64,000 nt of DNA. Origin: Perognathus longimembris pacificus (Eukaryota; Chordata; Mammalia; Rodentia; Heteromyidae). Below are positions 9,946 through 21,289 of the stretch, one piece after another (within the stretch, counting starts at the first letter, position 1; each line of letters begins with the position of its first letter). The notes beneath the pieces are model-generated. The model had not been told where the DNA came from. It made no database searches and saw only the letters and a program-made list of their open reading frames with translations. The position numbers and the translations under genes were made by a program. Where the stretch lies: NCBI RefSeq assembly GCF_023159225.1, contig NC_063180.1:9669297-9733296 (forward strand), written 5' to 3'.

Positions 9946-11529
9946 CAAAATTCATTATTTTGCTTTGTTGGGAGGTTTAATCATCACTTCCTCTTAGACT
10001 TGTACCCATTTGGGAAGCAATTAACAAATACTAACTAGCATATGCTCCTACTTTTAGGTTATGGTGGTGATTGTGTTTTTTAATCATTCTATAAATTTTA
10101 ATTGTTCTCTAAAAAATCTAAGAGTCTCTTGTATTATCTAAATATAGAAATGAATTGTCTTGCTTGCTTAATTTGTTGTTCATAAAATTGATGGTTACAA
10201 GTTGGAACATTCAAAAGTATAGAAAACAATAAATATAATACTTAAAGTTCATAATACTTAAAGTACATATGCAATACATGCATATGTAAAATAAATACAA
10301 TATTCCATATATATGCATGTCTATATGTAGAGGCATGAGGTGGGCATACATATGTATATTCAAACAAAAGCATATATGTGTGGGAAGGTATATGTACACA
10401 CACACACACACACACAACATATCCATTGCTTCAGATTAAATAGTGATGCTTTTAGGAATATTTGAAACTGGTAGTAAAGTGCTTTCAAAGATACCTATTA
10501 AAAGTATTATTTACATTAATAATTTATAACAATCATTAGTAATTATAATGAACAGTTATACAATTATTAATTATATTATTAATCCCAATTATGACTTTAA
10601 TCAGAATTAATATTTCCTTAGCAACTCATTATTGCTTCAGAAAAACTAGTATCTAGAGTGCCTGGATGGGAATAAAATTGGACCACAATTTACTGAATTT
10701 TCTGCTAGGCAGTATGGGTGGAGAAATACTCATCATAATGAAGGACATTTCTCTTGGTCACCTTCAAACCTGCCAAATTTTTTGTCAGCAACTCTGAGAC
10801 CACTCACATTATTCTCTGTTAGGGTATTCTCAATACCAGAATTAGAGGCTAAATTAAGGCATAGAAAGTGGAGTTTTGATAAATGTTAACATGTGAGTAT
10901 TGACTTTTTCTATGAGTAGAAACAAAACGAATTAGGCATTTTACTACTTGTGACTATGAAAAGACCAAGTTAGAAAAGAGTTAGCTTTCCACATTTATGA
11001 AAAAATTCCCCCAAAAAATCACCTTCCAAAGAAGAAAAAAAATGTTTTTGTCTCATGGTTTTAGAAGTTTTAGACCTAGATCTGTTAACTTTTTGTAGCT
11101 TTGGGGCTCTTGGCAAGACAGAACAGTATGGCATGGAACATGAGGTGACCAAAGCTACTCACTTCGTGGCAATTTGGGAGGTAAAGAGAAGGGGGTGGGA
11201 AGAGGCATGATGCCCAATTTTCCCTGTAATGGTGCAGCCCAATGACCTAACTTCTTTCTAGCAGATCTCAACAATGAAAGGTCCTCTGTCCTTTCTATTA
11301 TCATCAAAGGTTAACCACCAACTCTTACATATATGGGCCTTTTGGGGGAACCTTACAACCTAATTCATAAGATGGACCTAGGGCCATGTTAAAATTATTA
11401 TATGATAATTTTTTTCAAAACAAAACAAAGATACACATGTCAGTATATGGTTCAATTCATTTACTTGAGTTACCATAAACACATCACTCTAGACATTTTT
11501 CTCATATAACTATTTCCAGTAAACCCTTA
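9946..11529. other. AT-rich unique DNA with short simple repeats
   Basis: Contains an alternating purine-pyrimidine tract at 10,300-10,416, including (AC)n at about 10,395-10,416. Nothing else recognised. Confidence 0.4.
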
Positions 11530-12200
11530 CCATTATTTTGATTTCTATTGACACAAATTAGCTTTCCTTTTGTCTTTGACTTCGTATAAACAATGTAAGT
11601 GTATGCATCCATGTTGCAGTATGCAATAATTACATCAAATGAGCACATTCTTCTGTGGATGAGCATTTGAATTGTTTCTAGAACATTCTTTTGTTATATG
11701 CATGCATTTAAATTTTTTTCATAGATAAACACTTGGGATTGCTATCACAAAATCTCTGGGTTGTCATAGTTTAATATCTCTAAGAAACTATAAAATGATT
11801 CACCAAAATGATTATATCTTTGTGTATACTTGTTTGCCATCTTTGGGACTTGAACTTAGAGTCTTGTTCTTTTGTTTGGCTGTATGGGTCAAGGCTGATG
11901 TGCTGTACCACTTGAGCCACCTATCCACTTTTGAATTTTGGCTAATTAACTGGAAATAAGTGTGTCACAGAGTTTGTGGTACAGACTGGTTTGGAATCTT
12001 GAACCTCAGATGTCATTTCCCTAGGTAGCTAGCATTACAGAAAAAAGACACCAGTACCTGGCTTTGATTATAGTTTTAACACTGCAATTGTGTTTGAGAA
12101 ACCTTGCTGCTCTACAGCCTCATGAATATTTGCCATTTTTAGAAGTGTTTGTTTTTGCCATCATTGTGTCTCTATTAAATGAATTATCTATTCAATGACT
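11530..12200 (-). mobile_element. Ancient L1 3' region, split by a SINE
   Basis: The plus strand matches the antisense of mammalian-wide old L1 3' ends: gatttctattgacacaaattag, then GATGAGCATTTGAATTGTTT, AAACACTTGGGATTGCTATC and TCTACAGCCTCATGAATATT. The composite SINE at 11,836-12,062 interrupts it. It is heavily diverged and inactive. Confidence 0.55.
11836..12062 (-). mobile_element. Composite B1/Geo-type SINE
   Basis: Minus-strand copy: the Geo half reads gggacttgaacttagagtc and GTACCACTTGAGCCACC. The B1-like half reads GACTGGTTTGGAATCTTGAACC, then CTAGGTAGCTAGCATTACAG, and ends near ACCAGTACCTGGC. It is nested in an ancient L1. Confidence 0.7.
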
Positions 12201-12339
12201 TCATGTTGCATATAATATCCATAAATTCCACAAAGATAGTTAGGGTATAAAGGAAATAATTCAATTAAAATCATAAATAACAGACTTTCACAAAGATTCC
12301 AAGAAGCTAATATCTATTGGGTTCTACAAATGAGAGAGA

Positions 12340-12560
12340 CATGGAAGCCAGTGGCTCATGCCTGTGATCCTAGTGACCTAGGAAGATCACAGTTTGAAGC
12401 CAGCCGAGGCAGGAAAGGCCACGAGATTCTGATCTCCAATTAACTAACGGAAAGCCATAAGTTGAGCATGGTAAGTGGTTGATTGCTGACCTTGAGCAAA
12501 AGTAGTTCTGGGACATTGTCTAGACCCTGACTTCAAATCCCAGCACTCACACAAAACAAA
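12340..12560 (+). mobile_element. Composite B1/Geo-type SINE
   Basis: Plus-strand copy. The left half has CCAGTGGCTCATGCCTGTGA and GTTTGAAGCCAGCCGAGGCA; the right half has GACCTTGAGCAAAAGTAG and ACTTCAAATCCCAGCAC. It ends in a CAAACAAACAAA-type tail. Confidence 0.78.
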
Positions 12561-15500
12561 CAAACAAAAAACAGAAGAAACTAAAGATGCTGCCACAATA
12601 GAGTGAAATACTAAAAATGGAGCAATGACTAAAAGTAAAAAATAAAAGACATATAGTAGTAACTCTATGAAAAAATGAAATCATAAAATCTGAAACCTGA
12701 ATCATATTGTAAAGGCAAATGTTGAACAAATAGCTAAGAACTACACACTATTTAGAATGCTATCAGTCAAAACCTGAATTTAAAATATAAAATGCATGAA
12801 TTAAATTTTATTATATGTATTTTCTTTTAACTCAGAAAAGAAATTTTTATCTTGGGATGGCTATACTTTGTCCTCTCAGCTACCTGCTCAGCTATCTACA
12901 ATTAATCTACAGCAAAGTAAAATGCTTTTCACAATTTCTAATGCAAAAATTATATGTGAAACTTTGTTACCTTTGCAGTGCAGAATCCAGATTTCACTCA
13001 ATTAGTAGATGATTATGTAATAAAAACATTGACACAAGGAGGCTCATTTTTATTAGTTTTCTTCCAAATGTATTTTGCTAGCATGTGGAGAATACTGATA
13101 GTGAAAAACGTATGTGTTTGACATTTTTCACTAGGTGTGGACGTACACACATGTATGAAGATGTATGTCTATATGTGAATACAATCTCAGGAGCAATATC
13201 CACTGAATCATAGGGAGGAAAGAAATCATCTTCTAGACAGTTTTCTTAGGCAAATAAATCAACATTAACGGTTAATTAGCATGGTATAAAATGTCAAGTT
13301 CTTAATTCCTGAGAGGACAAGTATAGGTAAGGAGATTTCAAATAGGATGGGTATCATCATGGAATAACCCTCTCCCCCACCAGATAGATACATAAAGGGT
13401 GTATTTTGCATATTTGCTTTTTCTTCTTCCGGACAGCAATTTTAGAAATAAAGGAAAATACATTCAAATAGGATGGAGAGAAATGAAGGATAGATTTGAA
13501 AGGATAATTTTTAAAAAAAGAACATAGTATTTGTGGCTAGTAGTACCTATTTGAACATCTTCTCAGTACATATGTAAGTAAATGTATATATGAGTATAAT
13601 GGAACATTATATTCATGAAGGCAATGCTGTGACTCTTACCAAATATTATTTCCCAACAAAGCAGTCTGCTTTATTAGGAATTATGATGGACTAGTTTCAC
13701 AGACTGTTACATGGCAGTAAAATCAATAATTTAATAATACACAAAATGGATGCATCTCACATACACTAGTACTAGTAGTAGCAGTAGTAACATTCTGAAC
13801 AAAAACAACACCACAATAGGATACATACTATATAATACAAATTATGAAGTTGAAGAACAAGTATTTTGATAAGGAAAGTTACAAGAATGACTACCTTTTG
13901 GAGGAATAATAGATGAGGACTTACCCCAAAGGAATATCCCAATGTATTAGAGATATTTTTCAGGCCTATATTTATGGAGTTGCATGTTCTTCTTGTAGTG
14001 TAACATGATTTTTCTTGTAAAGGCAACACATTTATTATCCTTTATATCTTAATCTTTTTTTTTGTTAGACAGTAAGCATGTAAAAAGCTGCCAGAGTCAA
14101 ATAGTTAAAAGGGAAAAGGTTCCATTTGCATAGATTCAAATGCCTTGAGAAGTTTCCTCTTAATTATTTTCCTGTCTCCCTTCAAATATTACTAATATTT
14201 GTGAACAGTGGCTTTCTCCTTGTAAGGAAATATAGTTTTCTATATTTCCTAGATCCTAACCTGGGGGTCTGACACTGGAGGTGAAGTTCTGCATCCCTGA
14301 TTCCTGAGGACATCTCTCTGTTAACCACTGTGTAGTTAGGAAGCCCTTCATCAGGGCTTTGGCTCAAGGATAATAAATTTTTAAATACTCAGCTTAAGAG
14401 GGTAAGGAAGGATGTAATACATTTCAGAAATATTTTCATCAAAAGAAAGAATAGCTTGAGGGATATGCTTCAGTGTCTCAGAGCTTTGACTTATTTGCAT
14501 TCCTTCTATTCTGGGTGAGTAAGGTTTCCACAAGGTTATCTTCAGTGGAGTAAGTTCTATTGCTTAGAGACATAGGTTTTGATGCCAAATCCCTGGGAGT
14601 TCAGAGAGCACCTTCTGAAAAAGGATTAACCAGGACCCTAAAAGGAGTTGGCTTCCTACCATAGCCATTTAGAGGGCCTCGGGTGGCCTTTATATAATTT
14701 TGTTTATTGAATATTGTTGACTCTGCCTGAGAGGATTGGAGGAAGATTTAAAAATTAAATAAATAAATGCAATTTAAAATGATCCAAACAACTTATCCTA
14801 TATTTCCTCAGCATGATGTATTCCTGATCTAGGTTTTCAACCCTTAGAAATTTCAGGAAATTCTAAAACTAGTTGTATTCATAGAAGCACCTTTTTCTGA
14901 CCTTTTTCTCCCATAGTGAAAATGGAGATAATTATTGATAAAGAAAGAATGAAAGATAGATGATGTAAGTTCATTCAGGCAAAAGTAAAGGCAGCAGTCT
15001 GGGGCCTGATGCTTCTCCCTAAGAGTCTGAGGGGTTGAGATCCTGCACCTGCCAGATGGAGCCTGGACAAGTGCTTCCAGAGCCCCTGGGTTCCTGAAGC
15101 ACACCTTGGTGCAGGAGCTTTTACAGTGCGTTAATATTACTTAGAGACTTCTTATTTTTTGAGTGATAGTTATTGATTAAAGGCTGCTTGAACTTGACAG
15201 CTCAGTGTCAGCAACAGTGAAGATTAGATAAACATTGCAGATGAAAATATCTTCCTTTCAATTTACCACTTTCCACTTTATTAGAGGCTGCAAACTTATT
15301 CCACTACCATTGACCTTAAACAAAACCCTCAGTGTGATTGTGCCCAATTTGAAGCAAAAAAGCTACAGAATTACAAGGCTGAGCCAAGGTGCTTTATCTT
15401 TGACCATTGATGATTAACTAGATCTAAATATTGGAGATAGTGTTATTTTGTAATCAACAAATAAGTGGCATTAATCATATTCTTTTGCCATATTTTCTAG

Positions 15501-15660
15501 GCTTCACACAACCCCAAATTTGCTGGGTTCATGGAAGAACTTAGCTATTAATATCGAGTGTCAAACGTTGTCTCAGCTCTTGTCAATTTGTAGATTAAAT
15601 TATTATGAATAGATAAAAGTGCAACGACTGAAGAGACTCCAGATACAAGCATGTAAGTGG
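12561..15660. other. Unique AT-rich DNA, 3.1 kb
   Basis: No transposon family or gene recognised. A minus-strand frame at 15,104-14,853 and another at 14,367-14,182 are open for 60-83 codons but show no domain or splice context. Confidence 0.4.
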
Positions 15661-15669
15661 TCTTCCTTC

Positions 15670-15975
15670 CTCTGCTTCCACTCCCAGCACTGGCAATTGA
15701 ATTCAGAGTTTTGTGCCTGTATGCAGGTGCACTACCACTGGAATTATGCTCCAAATTCCATAAGATTATGCCTCACTTTGTTACACAGGCTGGCTTCAGA
15801 TCATGATCTTCCTTCTTCCATTTACCCAGTTCCTGTGTCATCATTCTCAGCTGGCTTTTGACATAGGATCTCATTAGCTTTTGCCTGGACCATCTTTAAA
15901 CCATGATAATTCTGTCTCTAACTCCTCCATAGCTAAGATCACAAGCATATACTACTATGCCCAAATTTATCTTAA
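15670..15975 (-). mobile_element. Old composite SINE with B1-like parts
   Basis: The plus strand has GAATTCAGAGTTTTGTGCC and ACAGGCTGGCTTCAGATC, then a second B1-antisense block: CATAGGATCTCATTAGC, CTCCATAGCTAAGATCACAAG and ACTACTATGCCC. The two B1-like modules are strongly diverged. It may be two SINEs side by side. Confidence 0.45.
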
Positions 15976-16144
15976 TACTGTTTATCCTACCTAGATTAAA
16001 TATGGCCCATGACTTAGTTTTTGCTAACCTGTTGGTAAGTATTGCTATTTCATTTGATTTTAATTTAAAATTATCCTGATTATTTCAGGTTGAGTATTTT
16101 TAATATTTTTGGTTAAAAAAAATACATATAGTGTATAATGGGTC

Positions 16145-16260
16145 TTGTGATGCCTATGTGTGTATATACATACACATATATATATTTGTACATATATGTA
16201 TGTATATATATGCATGTATATATGTATATGTGTACATATATGTATGTATATAGGGTATAT
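16145..16260. repeat. (ATGT/ATAC)n alternating purine-pyrimidine tract
   Basis: About 115 bp of TATA, TATG and ACAT units on both strands, with self-complementary stretches that could form cruciform or Z-type structures. Confidence 0.8.
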
Positions 16261-16364
16261 GTAAAATGGGTCTTTTATAAAACATCTTTCCCATTCTTCC
16301 ATATTTTTTTTTTCCTGATTGAAAGGTAGAAGTTCTTGACAACAAAGGAGGATATTCTTAGGAG

Positions 16365-16995
16365 TGGATCACAAGCGCTCAATAGCTGTGTGCATGTGGT
16401 CATATAAAATGATGCTCATCAAAATGAAAAGAAGAAACAAGAGGGATTTTTATTTGTAATGTTTGCAGTTAACCACCTCACCTCCCATCCCAAGCTTTGT
16501 CATTATTTTTGGCTTCTGTACACTTTATTTTGAATATAAGTTTATCAGACTTGGGGAGGGGAAGGAAAAGCCCAGAAATAGTAAGACAATTCAGCAGTGA
16601 TAGTCACTAGACACTGTGTTGGAAATGAATTATACAATTTGTGGTGAAGAGGAGATGGGAGGGGAACTATTGGGAGAAATGAAGGAGGGGATGACACTGT
16701 TTAAAGAGAAATATACAGGGGACTGGGAATATGGCTTAGTGGTAGAGTGCTTGTCTTGCATGCATGAAGCCCTTGGTTTGATTCCTCAGTACCACATAAA
16801 CAGAAAAAGCCACAAGAGGCACTGTAGCTCAAGTGGTAGAAAGGTAGCCTTGAGCAAAGAGAAGCCAAGGACAGTGATTAGGCCTTGAGTCCAAGCCCCA
16901 AGACTGGAAAAAAAAAAAAAAAGGAGAAGAAATGTACTCATTACCCAGTTTGTGTAACTGTCGCCCCTCTGTACATCACCTGTACAGTATTTTTT
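16365..16995 (+). mobile_element. Older L1 3' UTR, interrupted by a SINE
   Basis: The 5' part matches the block at 56,255-56,345 (CTCAATAGCTGTGTGCATG, then GTCATATAAAATGATGCTC). Further on are ACACTGTGTTGGAAATGAATTA and the terminal AAGAAATGTACTCATTACCC, then CTCTGTACATCACC. The SINE at 16,720-16,922 splits it. The insertion is 5'-truncated and lacks coding sequence. Confidence 0.65.
16720..16922 (+). mobile_element. IDL-Geo dimeric SINE, older copy
   Basis: Both halves are present: ATATGGCTTAGTGGTAGAGTG with GGTTTGATTCCTCAGTACC on the left, and CTGTAGCTCAAGTGGTAGAA with CCTTGAGCAAAGAGAAGCC on the right, followed by an A tail. It has more substitutions than the other copies, so it is older. 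It is inserted in an L1 3' UTR. Confidence 0.85.
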
Positions 16996-17352
16996 AATGT
17001 GGAAGTTGTTTACATGTTGTGGATCTTGAATGATCCTTAGAAACCCATTTAGTAAAGGCTTGATTTCCAAAATCGTTCAAGTGCTTCTCTATCCACAGTG
17101 TAACCTGTTCTGAGCAAGTTCAAAGCACCCCGAAGTGGACCTTTTCATTGCACCCATTGTCAGCTTTGCACACTAGGCTTGATCCAGCACTGACATTACA
17201 TAAAAGGGTCTGGCTGCCACTGGCCAACATCACTGCCCTCCAAACTCACATCAGTGACAGGGAAACACATCATTCACCTTGGTTACTAAGGACTGCTCTT
17301 CCCAGGCATATTGTACAAGTGTGTGATCTGGTCCTTACACAGTTCAGGCTAT
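16996..17352. other. Unrecognised segment beside the L1 pile
   Basis: About 350 bp of relatively GC-balanced sequence with a 68-codon plus frame (17,148-17,354). No family or gene recognised. It ends where L1 ORF2 sequence starts abruptly. Confidence 0.3.
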
Positions 17353-20060
17353 AATGTTTCTCCTACTCCTTCTTGTAGTGTTTTCAGGGTCTATGTTTTT
17401 ATTTCAAGGTCTTTGCTGCATTTGGAATTGATTTGGGTGCAGGGTGATATACTAAGGATCTAGTTGTAGTTTGTTGCAGGTGTTGAACGAGTTTTGCCAG
17501 CACCATTTGTTAAAGAGACTATCTTTCTTCCATCCTATTTTTTAGTTCCTTTATCATAGATTAAGTAGGCACAGTTCTGCAGGTTCATTTCTGAGTCTTT
17601 AGTTCTGTTACATTGGTCTTTAGGCCTGTTCCTGTGCCAATACCATGCTGTTTTTATTACTATAGCTTGTAATACAGCTTGAAGTTTGGTTTTGTAGTTC
17701 CTCCAGCACTATTCTTTCAGCTTAGGATTGTTTTTGCTAATCGGGGTCTTTTATTGTTCCATATGAATTCCTGGATTGCTTCCTATATTTCATTACAAAA
17801 TGGTGTTGGGATATTAATGGATGTTGCACTGAAATTGTAGATAGCCTTTTGCAATATTGCCATTTTGACAATATTAATCCTCCCAATCCAGGAGCATGGG
17901 AGGTTTTTCCACTTCCTTAGTTCTGCCTTAATTTCTTTTTTTTTCTTTTTCAAATTTTTATTATCAAACTGATGTACAGAGAGGTTACAGTTTCATAGGT
18001 TAGGCATTGGATACATTTCTTGTACTGTTTGTTACCTTGTCCTTCATACCCCCCTCCCTCCTCCCCCTTTCCCTTTCCCCCCCTAAGGTGTTCAGTTCAC
18101 TTACACCAAATAGTTTTGCAAGTATTACTTTTGTAGTTGTTTGTCTTTTTTTACCCTGTGTCTCTCAATTTTAGTATTCCCTTTCAATTTCCTACTTCTA
18201 ATACCAGTATACACGGTTTCCAATATACTCAGATAAGATTACAGAGATAGTGTAGGTATAACCACAGGAAGGTGATACAAGAACATCATCAATAATAGAA
18301 GCTACAGATACAGATGAGATGTTGAAAATAGTTACAACTGTGATATAACAATTGCTTCCATAACATGGAGTTCATTTCACTTAGCATCATCTTATGTGTT
18401 CATAAGGGTACAGCTATTGAGCTCTTGTGATGCTCTGCTATGACTTGCCTAAGCCTGTACTAATTATTCCCAATAATGGAGACCATAGATTCCATGTTTC
18501 TTTGGGTCTGGCTCACTTCACTTAGTATAACTTTTTCCAAGTCCTTCCATTTCCTTACAAATGGGGCAATGTCATTCTTTCTGATAGAGGCATAAAATTC
18601 CATTGTGTATATGTACCACATTTTCCTGATCCATTCGTCTACTGAGGGGCATCTGGGTTGGTTCCAGATTCTAGCTATGACGAATTGTGCTGCGATGAAC
18701 ATTGTTGTGCTGGTTCTGTCTTAATTTCATTTTTCATGTTTTTAAAGTTCTCATTATAGAGATCTTTCACTTCCTTGGTTAGGGTTATTCCTAGGTATTT
18801 TGTTTTTTGAGGCTATTGTAAAAGGAGATGCTTTCCTGATTTTGGCCTCAGTCTTCGGGCCATTGGCCTATAGAAAAACTATTGATTTTTGAGGGTTTAT
18901 TTTATATCCTGCTACTTTGCAAAAGTTTTGGATCACCTCTAGTAGCTTGGGAGTAGAGTCTATGGGGTTCTTTAGGTAGAAGATCCTTTTATCTGTAAAG
19001 AGAGAAAGTTTAATTTCATCATTTCTTTATGTTTTCTTCTTGCCTAATTACTCTGGCAAGGAATTCTAGTACTATGTTGAAGAGGAGAGGAGAGAGCAGA
19101 CATCTCTGTCTTGCTCCTGATTTTAAAGGGAATGCTTTAGCTTTTCACCATTTAGAATTATGCTTGCTGTTGGTTTATCATAGATTGCCTTTATTATATT
19201 CAGGAATGTTCCCTGGAATCCCAGTTTTTCCAGGGTTTTTGGCATAAATGGGTGCTGGATTTTATGAAATGCCTTTTCCACACCTTGGGATATAACCATG
19301 TGATTCTTTACCTTGCTCCGGTTGATGTGGTGGATTACATTAATTGACTTGAGTATATTGAACCAAGTTTGCATCCCTGGGATTAATCCAGTTTGATCAT
19401 AGTGTATGATTTTTTTGATGGCCTGTTCAAGCCAATTGGCTAGAATTTTGTTGAGAATTTTTGCGTCTGTGTTCATCAGTGAAATCAGTCTATAGTTTTC
19501 TTTCCTTAATGAGTCCCAACCTGATTTTTGGATGAGGGTTATAATGGCTTCATAGAATATGTTTGGTAGTGAACTTTCTCTTTCAATTTCATTGAAGAGT
19601 TTGAGAAATATTGGTGTGAGTTCTGCTTTGCAGGCCTTGTAAAATTCTGCTGTGTTTGGGTTTATGAGTGTTTTTAGAGTCAGTAGTGTTTGTTTGATGA
19701 AGTTGGGTGCTCCTGAATTTGGTGTGTAGATATTTAGGATGGTTATATCTTCCTGTAGGAGAGATCCCTTTACTAGTATGTAGTAACCTTCTTTGTCTCT
19801 TCTTACCTTTTCAAATTTGAAGTCAATTTTGTCTGATACTAGGATTGCAACTCCAGCCTGCTTATGGGGGCCATTTGTTTCATAGATTTGATTCCATCCT
19901 TTCACTTTTAGAAGATGTTTACTTTTGCTGGATAGATGTGTCTCTTGGAGGCAGCAGAAAGACGGATCTTGATTTTTGATCTACTTATGAGCCCATGTCG
20001 TTTGATTAGAGAATTAAGTCCATTAATGTTGAGAGTTAGGCTTGAGAGATGATCATTTGT
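17353..20060 (-). pseudogene. L1 ORF2 (endonuclease/reverse transcriptase), deleted and mutated
   Basis: ORF2p normally nicks target DNA and copies L1 RNA. Here 19,905-19,123 is a 260-codon frame. Its first ~90 residues are endonuclease ([36 protein letters not shown]). It then jumps in frame at [12 protein letters not shown] to the reverse transcriptase region ([33 protein letters not shown]). The catalytic endonuclease GDFN segment and several hundred residues are lost. In the first polymerase motif the usual DAEKAFDKIQH reads [11 protein letters not shown]. Near 18,990 the FADD box reads FTDK. An enzymatically active product is very unlikely. Confidence 0.85.
17936..18714 (-). mobile_element. 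Younger 5'-truncated L1 nested in element 1
   Basis: Near-identical 14-bp repeats TCTGCCTTAATTTC (17,922-17,935) and TCTGTCTTAATTTC (18,715-18,728) flank it. The T-rich left edge is the poly(A) on the minus strand. It is followed by the 3' UTR, whose C-rich run at 18,045-18,080 is the polypurine tract on the minus strand, and the ORF2 C-terminus at 18,702-18,460 (PSVDEWIRKMWYIYTMEFYA, then ILSEVSQTQRNMESM). There is no inversion in this copy. The 80-codon C-terminal frame is still open, so it is fairly young. Confidence 0.87.
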
Positions 20061-20121
20061 TCCTTTCATTATCACTATCTTGTTTAAAGCTGTGTCTTCC
20101 CATTTCTTGATCTGATGTTTA

Positions 20122-21219
20122 CTATTTAGGGTTCATTTCTCTGTCTGCATTGGGATCTTGATTATTTTCCCTGTATCGTACATCTTTGAGGATTTTCCAT
20201 AAAGCTGGTTTTGTGGAGATATATTGTTTCAGGTTTTCCTTATTGTGGAAGACTTTTATTTGACCTTCGGCTATGAATGAGAGTTTGGCTGGGTACAGAA
20301 TTCTTGGTTGGTAGTTATTTTTATTTAGTGTTTGGTATACTTCATTCCATGCTCTCCTTGCTTTCATGGTCTCTGCTGAGAAGTCTGGGGTAATTCGGAT
20401 TGCTTTTCCTTTATATGTGATTCTTTTCTTCTCCCTAACAGCTTTAAGGATTCTTTCCTTGTACTCTACTGATCCTGTTTTGATCACAATGTGTCGGTGG
20501 GATGTCCTATTCTGGTCTGGTCGGTTCGGGGTTCTAAATGCTTCCTGTATCTGTATAGGCCTTTCCTTCTGGATATTTGGGAAGTTCTCAGCTAATATTC
20601 TGTTAAATAGATTGCCTATACCATTAACCTCTTTCTCCAAGTTTTCCTCAATACCTATTATCCTTATATTGAGCTTGCTGATCGTGTCTTGAATCTCCTG
20701 TAGTGATCTGTCTTGTTGATTGGACTGGATTTGTATTGATATTTTATCTTTCTCCATAGATTCTAAGGAATCCTCAGCTCCTGAGATTCGATTCTCTGCT
20801 TCAGTTAGTCAGGACTGTAGGCTAGCTACTTGATTTCGAATCTCTTTTCCTTCTGACTGGTCTTTCCTGATGATTTCCATGTCATTTCTTAGGTCTTGTA
20901 TGGACTTCTTTACTTCATTAACTTCATTACTTTGGTTTTTATTGTTGTCTCTCAAATCTTTAAGCTGGGTAGCTATCTTTTCATTTGACTCTTGAAGTTC
21001 ATTTATCTTTCTATTTGTGGATGCCATGAAATTCTCCATTAATTTTTGCTTTGCCTCCTCACGTTCTAGAATAATTGACTGAAGAGATTCAAACTTTTCA
21101 TTTATCATGTTTATCGGTAGACTTTGTAGAGCTTTTTGGGGGTTCTCTTCTATGTCTTTGATTGACTGCTCTGCTTCCTGCTTGTTTTGAGTAGGGGATA
21201 AGACTTCATTGTTTGCCAT
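20122..21219 (-). pseudogene. L1 ORF1 (RNA-binding chaperone), nearly intact
   Basis: ORF1p coats L1 RNA as a trimer. From the ATG at 21,217-21,219 (MANNEVLSPTQNKQ; another ATG in frame at 21,243) the frame runs 365 codons, a normal ORF1 length. Residues ~15-165 form the heptad-rich coiled coil (EKFESLQS, KDLRDNNKNQ). Then come the RRM-like domain (LNIRIIGIEENLEKE, ILAENFPNIQK, QEAFRTPNRPDQNR) and the C-terminal domain (MKARRAWNEVYQTLN, ILYPAKLSFI). The single visible break is a TGA at about 20,809-20,811 after ASLQS, where the sister copy at 26.5 kb has Q. No frameshift was found. Confidence 0.87.
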
Positions 21220-21289
21220 CTTTCTTGTCTTCCTTGTGCCCATTTGGATTGGGAATGCCAGTCTACCAGCACCTGTGAGCACCGTTTAT

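Noticed and set aside
16060..16345. Overlapping Tyr/Ile/Met/His-rich frames on both strands
   Set aside because: Low-complexity ATGT/ATAC repeat.
17148..17354. 68-codon plus frame next to the L1 pile
   Set aside because: No recognisable domain, donor, acceptor or repeat. Length is within chance for this region.
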